Assembly (NCBI RefSeq): GCF_009017415.1
Contig: NC_092405.1
Location: 3,534,001-3,598,000, forward strand
From: Aspergillus flavus
Lineage: Eukaryota; Ascomycota; Eurotiomycetes; Eurotiales; Aspergillaceae
Length of the DNA stretch: 64,000 nt
Direction: 5' to 3'
Below the pieces are notes generated by a model. That model saw nothing but the letters and a program-made list of their open reading frames with translations. It ran no database searches and was not told where the DNA came from. This document shows positions 36,901-48,971 of the stretch, piece by piece. Within the stretch, counting starts at the first letter, position 1, and each line of letters begins with the position of its first letter. The position numbers were made by a program, and so were the translations under genes.

Positions 36901-39827
36901 AGTTCGGGAGGATGGTTAAGGAACTTCCTGTTGCGGCCGCCAAGCTTGCCCAGTATTCTCATGGTTGTATGCGCATGGAAGTGGTTATACGGGTGAGGCC
37001 GAAGGTGGTCCCACAGCGCAGTCATCAACTCGTCCATAATAGGAGCCATAATAGGATCCAGGTAATCGGCAGTGAGATTGTCCACGCAAAGCTCGAGAGT
37101 TCGAAGTCCCTGTCCTACGAGATCGGAGTCTGCGCGCAGCGCTACTACGATAGGACGCATGAGGTAACTCAGATGTGGCAGGAGATGGCTAAGGCGAGCG
37201 GGGACAGTAAGGGTGAGTTCAACGTAGAGATCACGCTCTTGGGGCTTCCGAGCCGCGCTCAGCAAGTTGTTGAACGTCTCGAGAAGCATTTCCAGCAGGG
37301 GCAAGATTTCCTTGTACAGGAGCTCGAAGCGGCCACCACCTATACTGCGGAACAGTGACCGCAATAAAAGGAAGTAGTTCATAGGCTCCTCGGCAGTCAC
37401 GGAAAGCTCTATACATTTGGTCACAATCTTGGTTACATGAGGGTGCAACACTTGCTCGTTCTGGACTGAAAAGAGCGTCACTGCCATGAAAGAAAGCTTG
37501 AACATCCTGAGCAAGATTTTGGCCTTGGTCATATCTGACGTTCCCACTTCGTCGATTCGATCCATGAGATATTGAAGCACCATTCCGGAAAAGGCAGGAG
37601 ACGTAGCCTCGCTTGCTAAGAAGAATTGGGGCAGATGCAACAAGGCACCATGTTCAAACATAAGCTCATGGAGGTAGGGTATCTCAGAATGAAAGACCTC
37701 GTGGAATGTGGCTGTGTCGATGCAGTGGAATACGGTTCCAAAACTCTCCAGAAGTTCCTTTTCTTCTCGTGACATTGGTGCAGTGTACTGACTTGCTAGG
37801 AAATCAAAGGGGGAAGAGTAGTTTACTTCTGGTGGTGGCTGGTCTACGCCGTAATACTTGAAGACCCGAGCTCCCTCATGGAATAGTTTCTTGATGACCC
37901 GCACTTCTTCTGCGTTATAACCGTAAGAGACTTCAGACCAATTGATCGGGACACTGTTCGGGTCGATCTGGATATGATCTGGATTGCAGTTCTTCAGCTG
38001 ATGGAAGATATTCTTCAGCCCGTTGATCAAGTTCTTGAAGAGGAAGATATTATCTGAAACGGGATCCCCTCCCCGGTCGCGAGGGTTCGAGGTCTTGATC
38101 GGCGACGCTGAGAAGATGTCAATTTCATCCCAGTCGGGCGGGTGGTCCTTGTCGGCAAGGTATCTCTCTGACGAAGGCTCAATGTCTTTCTTGCTCTCCT
38201 TGTACGCTCTTGACACTTTGACTGCATTGTCAAATTGGTAGTTCATAGATGCAAACTTGTCACCAATAGCATCTAGAATCATGATGAGGAAATACCGGGC
38301 CTCTCGCTTATCATCAAGCTTGGAAATCTTTTCTGCCATGTTCAAAAGCAACTTGGCACTCATTGTTTGAAAGCTTGTCCCTGGGAAGTCATCGTGGAGG
38401 TTCTTAGTGTACACCTCGACAGTTCGTCGGATCTGATCACGAGTCAGATGGTCCCGTACGTGGTGGATCAAGTCTGCAAGCATGCTATAGGCAAGAGGCC
38501 GCATCGTCTCATATACAGTGAGGCCGTCCCCTATTAGAGTCCTTTCATCAAGAAGCTCGTCAATCTTCTCCAAGAAAATCTTCCGATAGTTGAAGTTGAT
38601 GATATGACGAATTGCAACAAGAAGCTCCTTCCTGGCACTGGATTTCTCCCTGGGACAGTCCTGGAGAAGGCGGACGACTACCGAAGGCAGTGTCGGAAGG
38701 AAATCTTGAAGCTGATGGGCATACATGCGCAGCAAATACGCCAAGAAGCTCATCGTCTTCACCTGTGCCGTTATGAATTCACCAAAGGCAGATCTGTTTT
38801 TGATTTCCTTGCATACACCAGTGAAGATCATACCCTGAGCAGCTGCCTCCGCGTGGGCTTTCTCCTGTGGCTTAGCTTGGAGAAGTAAGATGCTCTTTAT
38901 GAGGGGCACAAAAAGCTTCACGTTCGCCGCTACAGAATTCCTATGAGTCTGGAAGATGGAGACGACGATGATCGGACATTCTGCCAGAACCTTAAACGAC
39001 TGCATTCCCCTGAGTAGAACGTTGCTCCCTTGCTGATCGGACGGACCGAGGTCTGAGACTGAAGTTGCAGGCGAACTAGGTCGAGGAGATTGAAAGTTCT
39101 GAGCTGTGGCACCTGGTGTTGAAGGCATGCCGGAGGGTGTGGCCTGGCTAGGTGTGTCGAAGGTGTCGCGAACAACCTGTTCCATTGTCTGGAACATCTC
39201 TTGAATAAGCTCTAGGAATGGCTGTACCCGGGCAGCCGTTGCCTTTGCCTGATTTCGTTCCAAGTCCATGATAGTCTTCATGCACAGGACAGCATTCTCT
39301 TCGTTCTCGATCCGTACGAGGTCCATCAAGAAGTCTACCATATCCGCGGCGTAGGGCTCGACATCGGGAGAGGCCATTGGTAACCGGTGTAAAGTCTCGA
39401 GGACACAATTGCGTAGTTTCTGGGCGGTTACACAACACATGAGCTCCGACCCCACAACGTACGTCTTCAACGCAGAAAGGCAGGACGATATCTCCAACCG
39501 AGGCGACTCACCTGCTCGAACGACAAGTTTGTAAACACCGGCTCTCCCTTCAGTATACCCTTGAACACCGGCCATAGCTTTGAAAGGAAAATGGGATAGC
39601 TTGCACCAGAGCATAGCGGCTCGATATTATCTCGTAGTTCGACGGCGACATTGGCTCGGATTTTGATATCTGAAAGATAGTCAGCAAGGGCAACAAGCTC
39701 CGTCAAGCTGCCCTAAGACAGGCCCAAGCTCCCATCCCAGCGTATTCCCCATAACTATCGAAATATCGGACGTACCAAGCTTCTCGTCGCCCAGCTTGCT
39801 GGCGTAAATGTCGATATTGCGCTCCAT
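27969..39827 (-). CDS. tra1: Tra1/TRRAP, PIKK-family pseudokinase of SAGA and NuA4
   Basis: Four exons, 39827-39776, 39669-39512, 39419-28704 and 28652-27969, give about 3,869 residues. Exon 1 encodes [17 protein letters not shown] and joins [17 protein letters not shown], then [14 protein letters not shown] across a second intron: the conserved Tra1 N-terminus. Thousands of residues of HEAT/TPR repeat follow, then a FAT region, a Gln-rich linker (about 3208-3333), the PI3K-like domain and a FATC end (ALWMPYL). The kinase signature is lost: HMGNRYPN stands where active PIKKs have a GDRHxxN loop, and no DFG follows, as known for Tra1/TRRAP. The protein recruits acetyltransferase complexes to transcription activators in the nucleus. 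Intron 3 (51 nt, GTAAGT..CCCCAG) is in frame and easily read through by mistake. Confidence 0.96.
28653..28703 (-). other. in-frame 51-nt intron in tra1
   Basis: The minus strand shows donor GTAAGT, branch GACTAAT and acceptor CCCCAG. It has no stop codon, so retention would add 17 residues between LAETKQS and RTPDQQ. The consensus splice sites and the unlikely inserted residues support removal. Confidence 0.8.
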
Positions 39828-40808
39828 GGTCGGCGAGACCCCTCCAGGGGAGTGTTTCACAGGTTAAATTGATTGTATTAATGCCAGGCCACAAGGCCGG
39901 CTAAAAGTCGAGCGCCAGCACAATCCGCTTTGTACGTTGTGTTCATAGGCGTAAAAGCGACGGTAATAGGCTATCTTGAATGGCCCATCGACGGAAGACG
40001 CTGCATCGGACAAGACAAAGAATACAAGCGTCAAGTCATTAATCTCCCTCGCAAATTAAACAGAAGGTACAGGAAAGAAGAAAAATTAATTAAAGAGCGT
40101 AACGAGAGAGAAGGACGTGGGGAGCGGGGAAAGAAAGTGGAGGGTATCAAAGGTCAAGAGAACTGCGCGCAAATTCACGCCTGCAAACCGATGGACCAGA
40201 AAGCAGCAGCGAGAACGCGGGTATCGCAGAGACCCCGAACGGAACACTAGGCCTAAACAGGCAATTTCGCTACATCATTTCTCCATGCCGATAAGCGCGC
40301 GTCTATGTCCGCTTGTCGGCTAGTTGCCCTATCAATCTAGTAACCTGAGACATTTAGACAGGGGTACCGCTTAGGGCGCACGTGGTGCATTACCGAAAGT
40401 GAAGTGCATATAGTGGTGGGTTTAGTCTGTTATGCCATAAATACTTCATGTTTTAAAATCAAAAGAGGTCATCGACATCAACGTCGACTAAGGGAAACGC
40501 CATTTGCACCCGTTTTCCAGACCCGAACACAGTTCTAATAGTCCAACTCAAACGTCCGCTTTGAATCACGGGCACAAAGATAGCCCTGCGCGCGGAGAAA
40601 AGAATATTGAAAGCCATGTACACAAAAGGAGATATGAAAGAGAAAAGAAATATAAGATGGGGAAAAGATGGAGGTTGAAAGGCGCGAAACAGAGGGTTGT
40701 GATCAGATGTCAAACCAAGTGAAAACAAAACACTCATCGCAGCTCGTAGTCGCTATGCCATCACTGTGGGAAATCTAAATAAAAGAATGCCATCAAATCG
40801 ACTGTCCG
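39828..40808. other. tra1 promoter and rts1 3' flank
   Basis: About 1 kb without a gene. A purine-rich block (about 40068-40145 on the plus strand, so CT-rich on the tra1 coding strand) lies 240-320 bases upstream of the tra1 start. The small open frame at 40459-40737 (minus) has no support. Confidence 0.6.
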
Positions 40809-43488
40809 TCACTTGGTAGAGTTGCTTCGTGTTAAGATCTGTACGGCACTTGACCCGATCGACCGTCTGCGGTCGCGCGGTCGGATCTCACTGCCGCTGC
40901 CACTCCGTCGCCTCCGAGTATCATCAAGGGTGTCGCGGCGCCGTCTCTGGAGCAACCGACGTTTAAACGTTAGAATCACGCTTGCTGTAACATTAAAAAC
41001 GACAAAATCTTAGCAAAACGATGACGACAAAAGCAGGGGGGAAGATTCATCGAGGTGCAGACAAGGTCATGTCAAAACATGACTCCACGAACACTCAGGC
41101 ATGGAGACTAACCGTTGAACTCCGGCGTTCCTTCACTGAGCCCGAGTCATCCAACTTCAAAGATTGGAGACGATTCTGACTATCTTCAGTGATGGTATCA
41201 ACCTCGTCTACATAAACAGGGATGTCCGCTGGTGGGGGTGGTGCAGGGACACCGTTCTGCCGGTCTTTGGCCTGCTCCGCCAGCTTTTCCCATCTCTCCT
41301 TTCGGGCTCTTTCACGCTGCTCGGCACTGTTCTGACGCTCGTTATACTCATGCGAGCATTCATCGAAAAGCTGCGGGTTGATTTCCATGAACATCTTCAT
41401 GGCGTTATACACCATGCTGTGGATGGTTCTGTCTGCGAGTCAGCAATCTCGATACGAAACAGCTAGACAATGAGTCACCTACCGATTCCAGTGTCCTTTG
41501 GAATTCTCGTACAGCGGCGGGAACATGATCGGTAGGATAGTCTCGACATTATCGCTGACCAAGTTGCAAAAGTATTCATTGTTCCAGAAGTAGAGAGCAC
41601 GTTCCGCCACCTGGTCGAGTACATATTAGAACTATAAATCAGGCAAGCTGTAATAGTACACACCTGAAAATGGGGGCTTGCAACTGATTTGGCCAGTTGT
41701 TGGAACAAGGGCACCTGGACCTTGGCAAATTCCGCTGGGTCCATAACCTCGAAGATATCCTCTACCTCGTTCAAATACATTACTTCCTTCGTGCTGTTGA
41801 CCTTCGGCCAATAGCGTAGTAAGCCGAGAACAACCTGGATGCAAGTTCAGAGTCTGGCTAATCGAGATCAGAAGGAAATTTAGTGGGAGTCTCACCTCTT
41901 CCGTCAACGACGAGTCCTTCTCAAGGAACTGTACAATACAATATGCCAGCTGTGGGTGATACATGCTAAGACCTTTAGCTTTGTGCAAAGGTAGCAAAAC
42001 CCTCGTCAGGAAGAGTTTGTGTTCCTCCTTGAGCGGGAGCGCAAATCCGTTGATGATAGATCCGAGAATTTCAAGCAGCTCCGCAATTCCGTTGAATCGC
42101 TCCGTCTCGTAAGTGAATTGGAAGAACACGTTATTGATGGAGCGGCGAATATAAGACCGCAGGTTCAGAAATTTTCCATAAATGCGATGCAAGGTAGTTT
42201 TCAGGAAATCCCGTTCCCGAGGGTCTTCAGAGTCAAACAACTCCAGTAACTATGCGAGTGTCAACTCGTAAGTCTCATTCTATAATTGCACAGTGTCAAC
42301 CGTCTGGGCGACATACCTGTAATACAAAGTGATGGTCGATATAAGCCTTGGCGATATTCGTGTTGAAATCCTGACTCTCAATGAACCGTAAGAAGAACTC
42401 ATACACCACCTGGATATGGGGCCAGGCCACTTCCAACACAGGTTCATCCTCTTCTGGGTCAAAGGCCTCCCCTTGGGGTGTTACGGGCGGCGGGATAGGT
42501 CGAAAGAGGTTCTTAGCGAACATCTCGACGACTCGGGGATACATGGGTTCCGTGATCACCGAACGGTTATTTGCGACATAATCCAAGAGTTCGTGGAGCG
42601 CCAGCCTCTTGATCTCCTTGGACTTCATGTCGGCAGTCGGGTCGTTAAAATCGAAGATGATGTTGCATTGATCAATTTTCTGCATGAACAGGTCCTGACG
42701 CCGATTGGGTGGCACTTCATGGAATCCCGGCAACTTCTCCAACTCTCTTTGGCGTTGATCCGAGATATCAAAGCGCGACGAATGCTGACGTTTGGGAGTC
42801 CGGATCCCTTCGGACATATCTTTGGGCGTTGTCTGGAGGCGGTCGAAGACATGGGACTTTCTGGGAGGGGCCAGGTCGCCCGGCATCGTTTCCGCGGCGC
42901 CAGGGGGAGGGACATGCTAGAAAACGGGCCAAGGGTCAGCGCGATGAGCGAACGCGGGGGACTATTAGGTCGCCTTGACCCAGAGGCGTGGGCGGGGATG
43001 GAGAGAAGGGCTCACCGGTGCGCTCGGACTGATGATCACGCTGGGGGCCGGCACTTGCCCTTGTTTCGTTGGAGTTGCTGGACCACCATTATTTACTGGC
43101 TGACCAGCGACGCCTGCGCCCTGAGGAACATTGTACTGACCTGGGGGGTACACCCCCGCCTGCGCAGCATTATCCGGAGACTTCCCTCTTGTATCATTCA
43201 CCGAAGTTGTCGACGAAGTCGGGGTGCCGTTCTTTGGAGATGAGGATTGTTGATTGTGGTTAACTCCGAGGGAGGCTTGGTTCTGGGACGAGTGGGAGGA
43301 ATCTTTCTTCTTTGAAGATTTATTTGCATCTTTGGCCCTCGACAACTGCTCGTGCTGGGACAGTTAGCTGGGAGTAGGGGGACCAACGGCTGTCGTGATG
43401 TTGAGGCGGGGAGCGAGGTCAGGGCGGAAAAGAGGCAGGCCGGCGACGAAATGTATTAACTTACCACTCTCTGTCTGAAACCCTTCAT
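40809..43488 (-). CDS. rts1: PP2A B56-family regulatory subunit (Rts1/ParA)
   Basis: Eight exons: 43488-43465, 43354-43016, 42916-42317, 42249-41896, 41834-41664, 41610-41483, 41428-41113 and 40946-40809, giving 689 residues. All joins keep frame. The tiny first exon encodes MKGFRQRV and joins [10 protein letters not shown] Ser/Pro-rich variable N-terminus (about 10-150) is followed by the B56 HEAT fold: [57 protein letters not shown] and [11 protein letters not shown], all diagnostic. The subunit directs PP2A to substrates; the A. nidulans homologue ParA acts on septation. The last exon is Arg-rich ([20 protein letters not shown]) and lies behind a 166-nt intron with a TTCTAAC branch; without splicing, the protein would end SLHA at 41095. 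Confidence 0.93.
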
Positions 43489-45249
43489 TGTCGCAGATAT
43501 TCGAACAGCCACATGTACTCGGTCGGCGATCTCGATGCCAGTGCAGCAAGATGCCGCACACTAGCAGGAGGGGATGTAGTTGGGCAGCGTAGAGGCGGTT
43601 CAGGAGACCCGGATTGTTTATGTCGGCCTGGAAATGACCACATGAGCGATTTCCAACCCCAACGCCGTTAAACATAGCAATCGATTGCGATAAGCGCCTT
43701 TTTTATTCTGATTGCAGAAGCAATTATGGCAATAATGGGTAGATGTCGCAACACCAACTGGTGTCGACTAAAGGGAACCGTGTAGAAGGACCGAGGGGCT
43801 GTGGGATAATGAAGCAAAGGGAACAACTTGGGGGAAGGAGACGGCAGGACAACGGGCATAAGAGATGGGGACCGGAAGGGGAGGAGAACAAACAAAGAGT
43901 GGTTCTAGACGCGCAAGACGAACAGAATACTATTGCTGCATGACTTACCTCAGTGGAATCAAACTGGGACGAGTGGAAGGGGGAGATGTTCAGTCGCTCT
44001 CACGCTGTTTCCTTAGGCGCGAACTGAGCGGTATAGGAGCAACTTAGGCAGTTAGTCGGTCCGTAGACGATCGAATCGCCTTTCCGTTGGCTGTCGCTTA
44101 GCGGCTAGGTGAGAAGCGGGGGTGTGGGAGAAGAGTCCCCGTATAGGTACTGAGACGCACGGCTCGGTTGTCGCCTACACAATGCGGTTCAAAAGGACTC
44201 TGTGCGATTGCAGTAGGACCAAGAAAAGGGCCGGTTGATATAGAAGAATGTTTAATGAGGAGGACGGACTGAAGGTCTGACGGGGGGGTGTGTTGTGGCT
44301 GAGGAGGGCGAGCTGCGCTCAGACGTGTGGTGGAGGAAAGCCGTGGGACTTGACTTAGTCCCATACATAGTACAACCAACTACGGTAAACTCCAGTAAAG
44401 GGGAAACACACTTCAGTAGGCATCAGTTAACTTGGCGTAGATATAGTTAAAACTTAGTATATACAATGGAATTTTTTCTAAACATTTAGAGATAATTTTG
44501 TAAATAAATGAAAGTCCTTCCCTCTTTGCTCATATTTACCCTGGTGTCCACGGCTATCACACATCGGTTGTTATGTTATGACTGTTTCACATTTATGCTT
44601 ATTATTTCCACTACCGGTTCCTATTATAGGTACGGGCACCCTCTGTGCCTGAGGACAGGTACATACATAAGGCAAGGGACGGTACTGGAGATTGGCCACA
44701 ATATAAGACAAGAACTGTACATTGGCTGCCCACATGATCATTTGGACTTTTTTCCTTGGTCATTTTTATATTAAGGCACTCGCGTAATATGTCTCATACA
44801 TTTGTATAGTTCTGTTCTATTCTCTTTCTCCATCTTTACAAGGTACGAAAGACTAAAGTGCAAAAAAAAAAGTGTGTGTGGAGATCATGTGACCATGAGC
44901 CACAATTATTCACCCTCATAGAAAGAAGCAAGTCAAGTCAATCAACGTAACTACATGTACATACAAAAGAGGTATCAATACATCCTCCGGAGTTCACCAG
45001 AAATGACATCACTTGGAAGTTTTGCCTCAGATCACATATGAAGCCATTCAACGTGCTTCCCTAAAGCAACGTCTTACGTTCTGACGTCAATGGCAGTTTA
45101 GCCCTCGTACTGGCGCAAATCATTTCAATCAAATATACATCTATATTTTGACTGCACCAACCACCCAATACCAACAACTACTCATAGTCTAAACTCAACC
45201 CAATCAAACTAGGCTTAGCAGATTACAACATTACATCACAATCTTCAAC
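43489..45249. other. divergent promoter region rts1/sfc1
   Basis: 1.76 kb between divergent genes. It probably holds the long leader of rts1 on the minus side. Short open frames (for example 44508-44774 plus) have no domain features. Nothing else recognised. Confidence 0.6.
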
Positions 45250-47352
45250 ATGTCCGAACAACATGGGTCCCGGACAGCCCCATCCTATCCCATCCCATCT
45301 CGTCGCATCGTCACTGTCGAGCATCCGGCGATTATCAAGAATGTCGATAAAGCCATCGACACACTCCGGGGTAACACGGGGATCTCCAAGGTACGTATAC
45401 CCCTATTTACAGGGCCCTGACATCAGCCCCTACTATAAGATCGCTTATCTCAGAATATCACGCTCACAACTGTCAGATCCTAAACCCCCCAAAAGCCGAT
45501 TCCCCGGCTAATCTCTACCTCCGACCAGAGGATCCAATGTCAAGACCTATCCAATCAACCAGCTTGCCATCCAACAACATCCTCCTGAAGGTGACCGTGC
45601 CTAGACGGACCGGTCGTAAGCGTAAGCGAGGATCAGATGAGCCGTTCACGGGTGTCCCTGTCTCGACACTTGGCCCTGAGTTTCAGCCTCGTCGCAGTGC
45701 AAGGGAGCTCCTGCGGAGCTTGAGCGATAATGTGGGCAGATATCAGATTGAGCCGGTCGGTCTGGTGAGCCGTACGCATGTGTTTCGAGGTTGGTTATAG
45801 CCTTACCCATTTCTGAGCTGTAGGGCTTGCGAACAAGTCGATGCTAATAGGGCTGTATAGGGATGCCGGACTTTGCTTTCTCGAGTACTGGTAGTTCATT
45901 CTCCAATCGGTTTCGGGAGCAGATTCTGCCTTTTGACTGTTTGTTTTGTCCCATTTTTTGGGTCTAGCGGTATGGAGACTAATAACATCGCAGATGAGAA
46001 GATGAAGCAATTCAATCTAGATATGGCCAAAGGCATGTCATCAAATGTCGATATCATCCCACCTCCATCTTTCAGCCAGGGAGATATCCCATTCACCTAC
46101 GCGTATGTCACCACCACACCAATAAATTCAATCCAAACCCATGCTAACCCCCAAAACCAGTTACCGCCAAAACCAAGCAGTCCGCCAATCGATCGACTCA
46201 TCAGGCAACATAACAACAGTCAACACCCAAAAATCCACAAAAGTCCTAACACACCTAGTCTCCTACGACGTCCCGGAAGTACCCAGCAAACCAAACGAAA
46301 ACACGCCACCACTAGAAACCCAAGACGCCACCCTCCGAGAAACAGTCGCCATCATCCGAGACCTCTTCGACAAGCGCCCAGCCTGGACCCGTCGTGGACT
46401 CCGCAACCACCTCAGCACAATCGAACAGCGATACGCCCTCCGACTCGCAATCCCCTACGTAGGCTACATCATGCGGTCCGGGCCCTGGCGCGACGCAATC
46501 ATCAAATTCGGGCACGACCCGCGCACATCCCCAGACTACCGCCCCTACCAAACCGTCATGTTCCGGATCCTGCCTAAGGAAGCGGACGTCGCGCGCGACG
46601 GCTACGCGGGACGTCGTCACGCCGTGCCCCGACTCAACGAACCGGTCACAGATCCCTCTACCGATCTGAGATCAAATACGCATATCTTCACAGGCCAGCT
46701 GCCGCTGCCGCTCGACGGCCGGATGTGGATGTTCTGCGATATCACTGACCCTCTGCTAAGGAGTATCGTGTTTCCGGCGGAGGAGGCACCCGGGTTTATT
46801 CGCGAGACATGCGATACAATCAGCGATGGGTGGTATGGGAGTGGGACGCTCGCGAAACTGAAACTGATCATGCGTCATAAGATCCTCGGGCTCATTGAGG
46901 AGAGGATCCCCGATGATCAGGATTTTGCGCGGATTTTGAGTTTCCCAGATTATGCGACGCCGGAGAATGTGAATACGGCGTTCACGCTGGATGCTAGCGT
47001 TGTGTCGACTAAGGAGTTGACTATGGCGACGGAGATTAGGGCGATGATTAAGGGAACGCCATCGTGGAGGGAGTCGACGAACCAGGGACAGGAGCAGGAT
47101 GCGACAGGGAAGCGTGGGAAGAGTGCTACGGGTCGGCGAGTGCAGTGGCGGGATGCAACGGGCGAGGAGGAGAGTGAGGGCGAAGAGGAGGCTATTGAGA
47201 AGCAGGAGATTTTGGAAGCAGCTGTGGAGGAGGTTATGGAAGCTGCTACAACTGGTGTGGATGAAGACGGAAATGACGATACGGGAGAATCAGACGGGGG
47301 AGAGGAGATCGAGGAATCGAGACCTCGGCGCAAGTCAGGAAGTCGGCGGTGA
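45250..47352 (+). CDS. sfc1: TFIIIC subunit Sfc1/Tfc1 (tau95, GTF3C5 family)
   Basis: Five exons, 45250-45390, 45477-45789, 45861-45938, 45994-46102 and 46161-47352, give 610 residues. The N-terminus reads VTVEHPAIIKNVDKAIDTL, then LYLRPEDP, the family's dimerisation-module start. Exon joins restore RGMPDFAFSS, REQILPFDYEKMKQFNLDM and FTYAYRQNQAV, all conserved in Tau95. The DNA-binding half contains LFDKRPAWTRRGLRNHL, GYIMRSGPWRDAIIKFGHDPR and FQ-like YRPYQTVMFR. The C-terminus is an acidic, disordered tail. TFIIIC binds the A and B boxes of tRNA genes and recruits TFIIIB for RNA polymerase III; this subunit contacts the A block. The coding strand changes from C-rich to G-rich within exon 5. 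Confidence 0.92.
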
Positions 47353-47859
47353 TTGTATTTGAAGCACTAATGTTGACCTTTGCTTAAAGAAAACTCACAT
47401 TTGTATCAAGATACTTATTTATACTAATCCAATTGCTCAGCTGGATGTATGTACATCGTAAGACATCAGAGACGTAACGCGTTCTCGCTCATAAGCACAG
47501 GCATAGCATCGTTCAACGGAATAATTGATATAAAAGCCAGATAAAGCCAGATAAATCCAGTGAGACAAGGAATCTTATATTAGTCAAGACACTGTAGGAA
47601 GGATAGAGATTGCACTCTTTTGTGCGTAGTTATTCAGTAGGAACAAAGGAGAGCTGGAACAAGTCACAGTCGGCTGGTCATCAAGACCTGAGATAATAAT
47701 ATAGACACAAAAATGAAAGTAATCCAAAAGGGTATCGAATATAACAAAGAAATCCAAGTGCTAAAACCCAAACTCCGTTTTCCACTGTACGCCGTATTAA
47801 AGGGAATGATGAATAATGATGGAATTATGATCACAAAGCGGATTTAGGGCTTTTGTGTC
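47353..47859. other. convergent intergenic region
   Basis: 3' flanks of sfc1 and the KEN-box gene. It contains a short imperfect tandem repeat at 47533-47560. Nothing else seen. Confidence 0.7.
47533..47560. repeat. short tandem repeat, 10-base unit
   Basis: AAAGCCAGAT occurs twice in a row, followed by a third copy with one change (AAATCCAG..). No function suggested. Confidence 0.7.
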
Positions 47860-48971
47860 TTAAGCAGATTCCTCCACAGCGCTTCCGCTCTCCCAGACTT
47901 CAACCTCCGCCTCCGATGGTCCGGACTTGGCGTCCTCGACCGGCGTGGTTGCTTCAAGAATTGATGAAATAGAGGAGACACTGGAGAGTTTGCTACGGCT
48001 GTGACAGGATCGAGGTAAGGTGGGAAGAGGTGGCTTTTTGGTGGAAGTGGCATCGGCTTCCTCGTCGTCATAGACGATGGTATAAGAGAAAGCATGGCAA
48101 TCTTCGCCATAGTAGTCGGCGGCTATCAAGTCACCAAGAGGAGCCCGAGATTCTTCCATCATGACTGACTTGCGGGCGGCAGCGGCGGGAGATTCCCGTT
48201 GACGAGAGCGAGGAAGGTCAATTCCGAGTTCGGCAGGGGGGATATTCTCCTTGCCTGGGGTTGTCGACCCCCCCTTGCCTTCGTCATCACTGATATCCAG
48301 CACACAGGTAGAGTGCTGCATGAGATTGGTCATCTCTTCCTGTTCTGAATCTACATAGATGTCGAAGGACCAGCCAGAGGGAGCCTTGGAGGCAGGTTGG
48401 CTCGTCGGCTTGCCACTTGCTAGCGCGGCTGCAAGGGAAAAGGGACGATTGACACTCTTTTTGCTTGCAGGCTCCGGACGGCTCTTCGCAATGGTCGAGC
48501 GACGAGCGAATGGCTTGCAAGGCTTGGCCTGTGGGGAACGCCCGGCCGGTTTGAGGGTGGGAGCGGATTTGGGGGTAGACCGGGATGCCTTGGGGGGCGT
48601 GGTCGGGATGCGAGGAGCTGCGTTGGACTTCACAGTTGTCAATGTGATCCGCGAGGTCTTCATGGGCTTGGTGATATTCTTGATGGGCTCATGCTCGTCC
48701 TCATCCGAGCCACGCTTGCGTTTTGTCGAGGAGTTGAAGATTGTGGGGTCGATGTTCTCGGTGTCCACCTCCGAGAGGGGTTGCCTCTTGCCAGACAAGA
48801 TCGCACCTGATGGTCGTGTTACTATGTGTTGATATATAGCTATACTCCAAGAAACATACCATTCTGTTGGTTCTTAAGGTTCATCTTTGACTTGAGCAAG
48901 GGCCGTACGCGCGGCGTATCCAAGCTCGCAAAGGGCTGCCGCACGGTGGGAGTCATTGTGAGAGCGGCCAT
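47860..48971 (-). CDS. unrecognised nuclear-type protein with KEN and D-box motifs
   Basis: Two exons, 48971-48860 and 48806-47860, across a 53-nt intron (GTATGT to CATCAG), give 352 residues. I do not recognise the family. The protein is Ser/Pro/Lys-rich and mostly low complexity, with basic patches (STKRKRGSDED) suggesting nuclear location. A KEN box stands in GKENIPP, and RxxL-type candidates in RAPLGDL and elsewhere. More ordered segments are WSFDIYVDSEQEEMTNLM with HSTCVLDISDDE, and ADYYGEDCHAFSYTIVYDDE. Exon 1 encodes TPTVRQPFASLDTPRVRPLL. An MCB-like TCGCGT lies about 155 bases upstream. Together these hint at a cell-cycle-controlled APC/C substrate, but this is inference only. Confidence 0.75.

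Noticed and set aside
42416..43243. 275-residue plus-strand open frame
   Set aside because: It lies antisense to rts1 exons 2 and 3, whose B56 motifs are unmistakable; the plus frame has no domain.
45890..45993. Alternative sfc1 donor GTAGTT at 45892
   Set aside because: Using it would delete the conserved NRFREQILPFD segment; the GTTTGT donor at 45939 keeps it and joins in frame to YEKMK.
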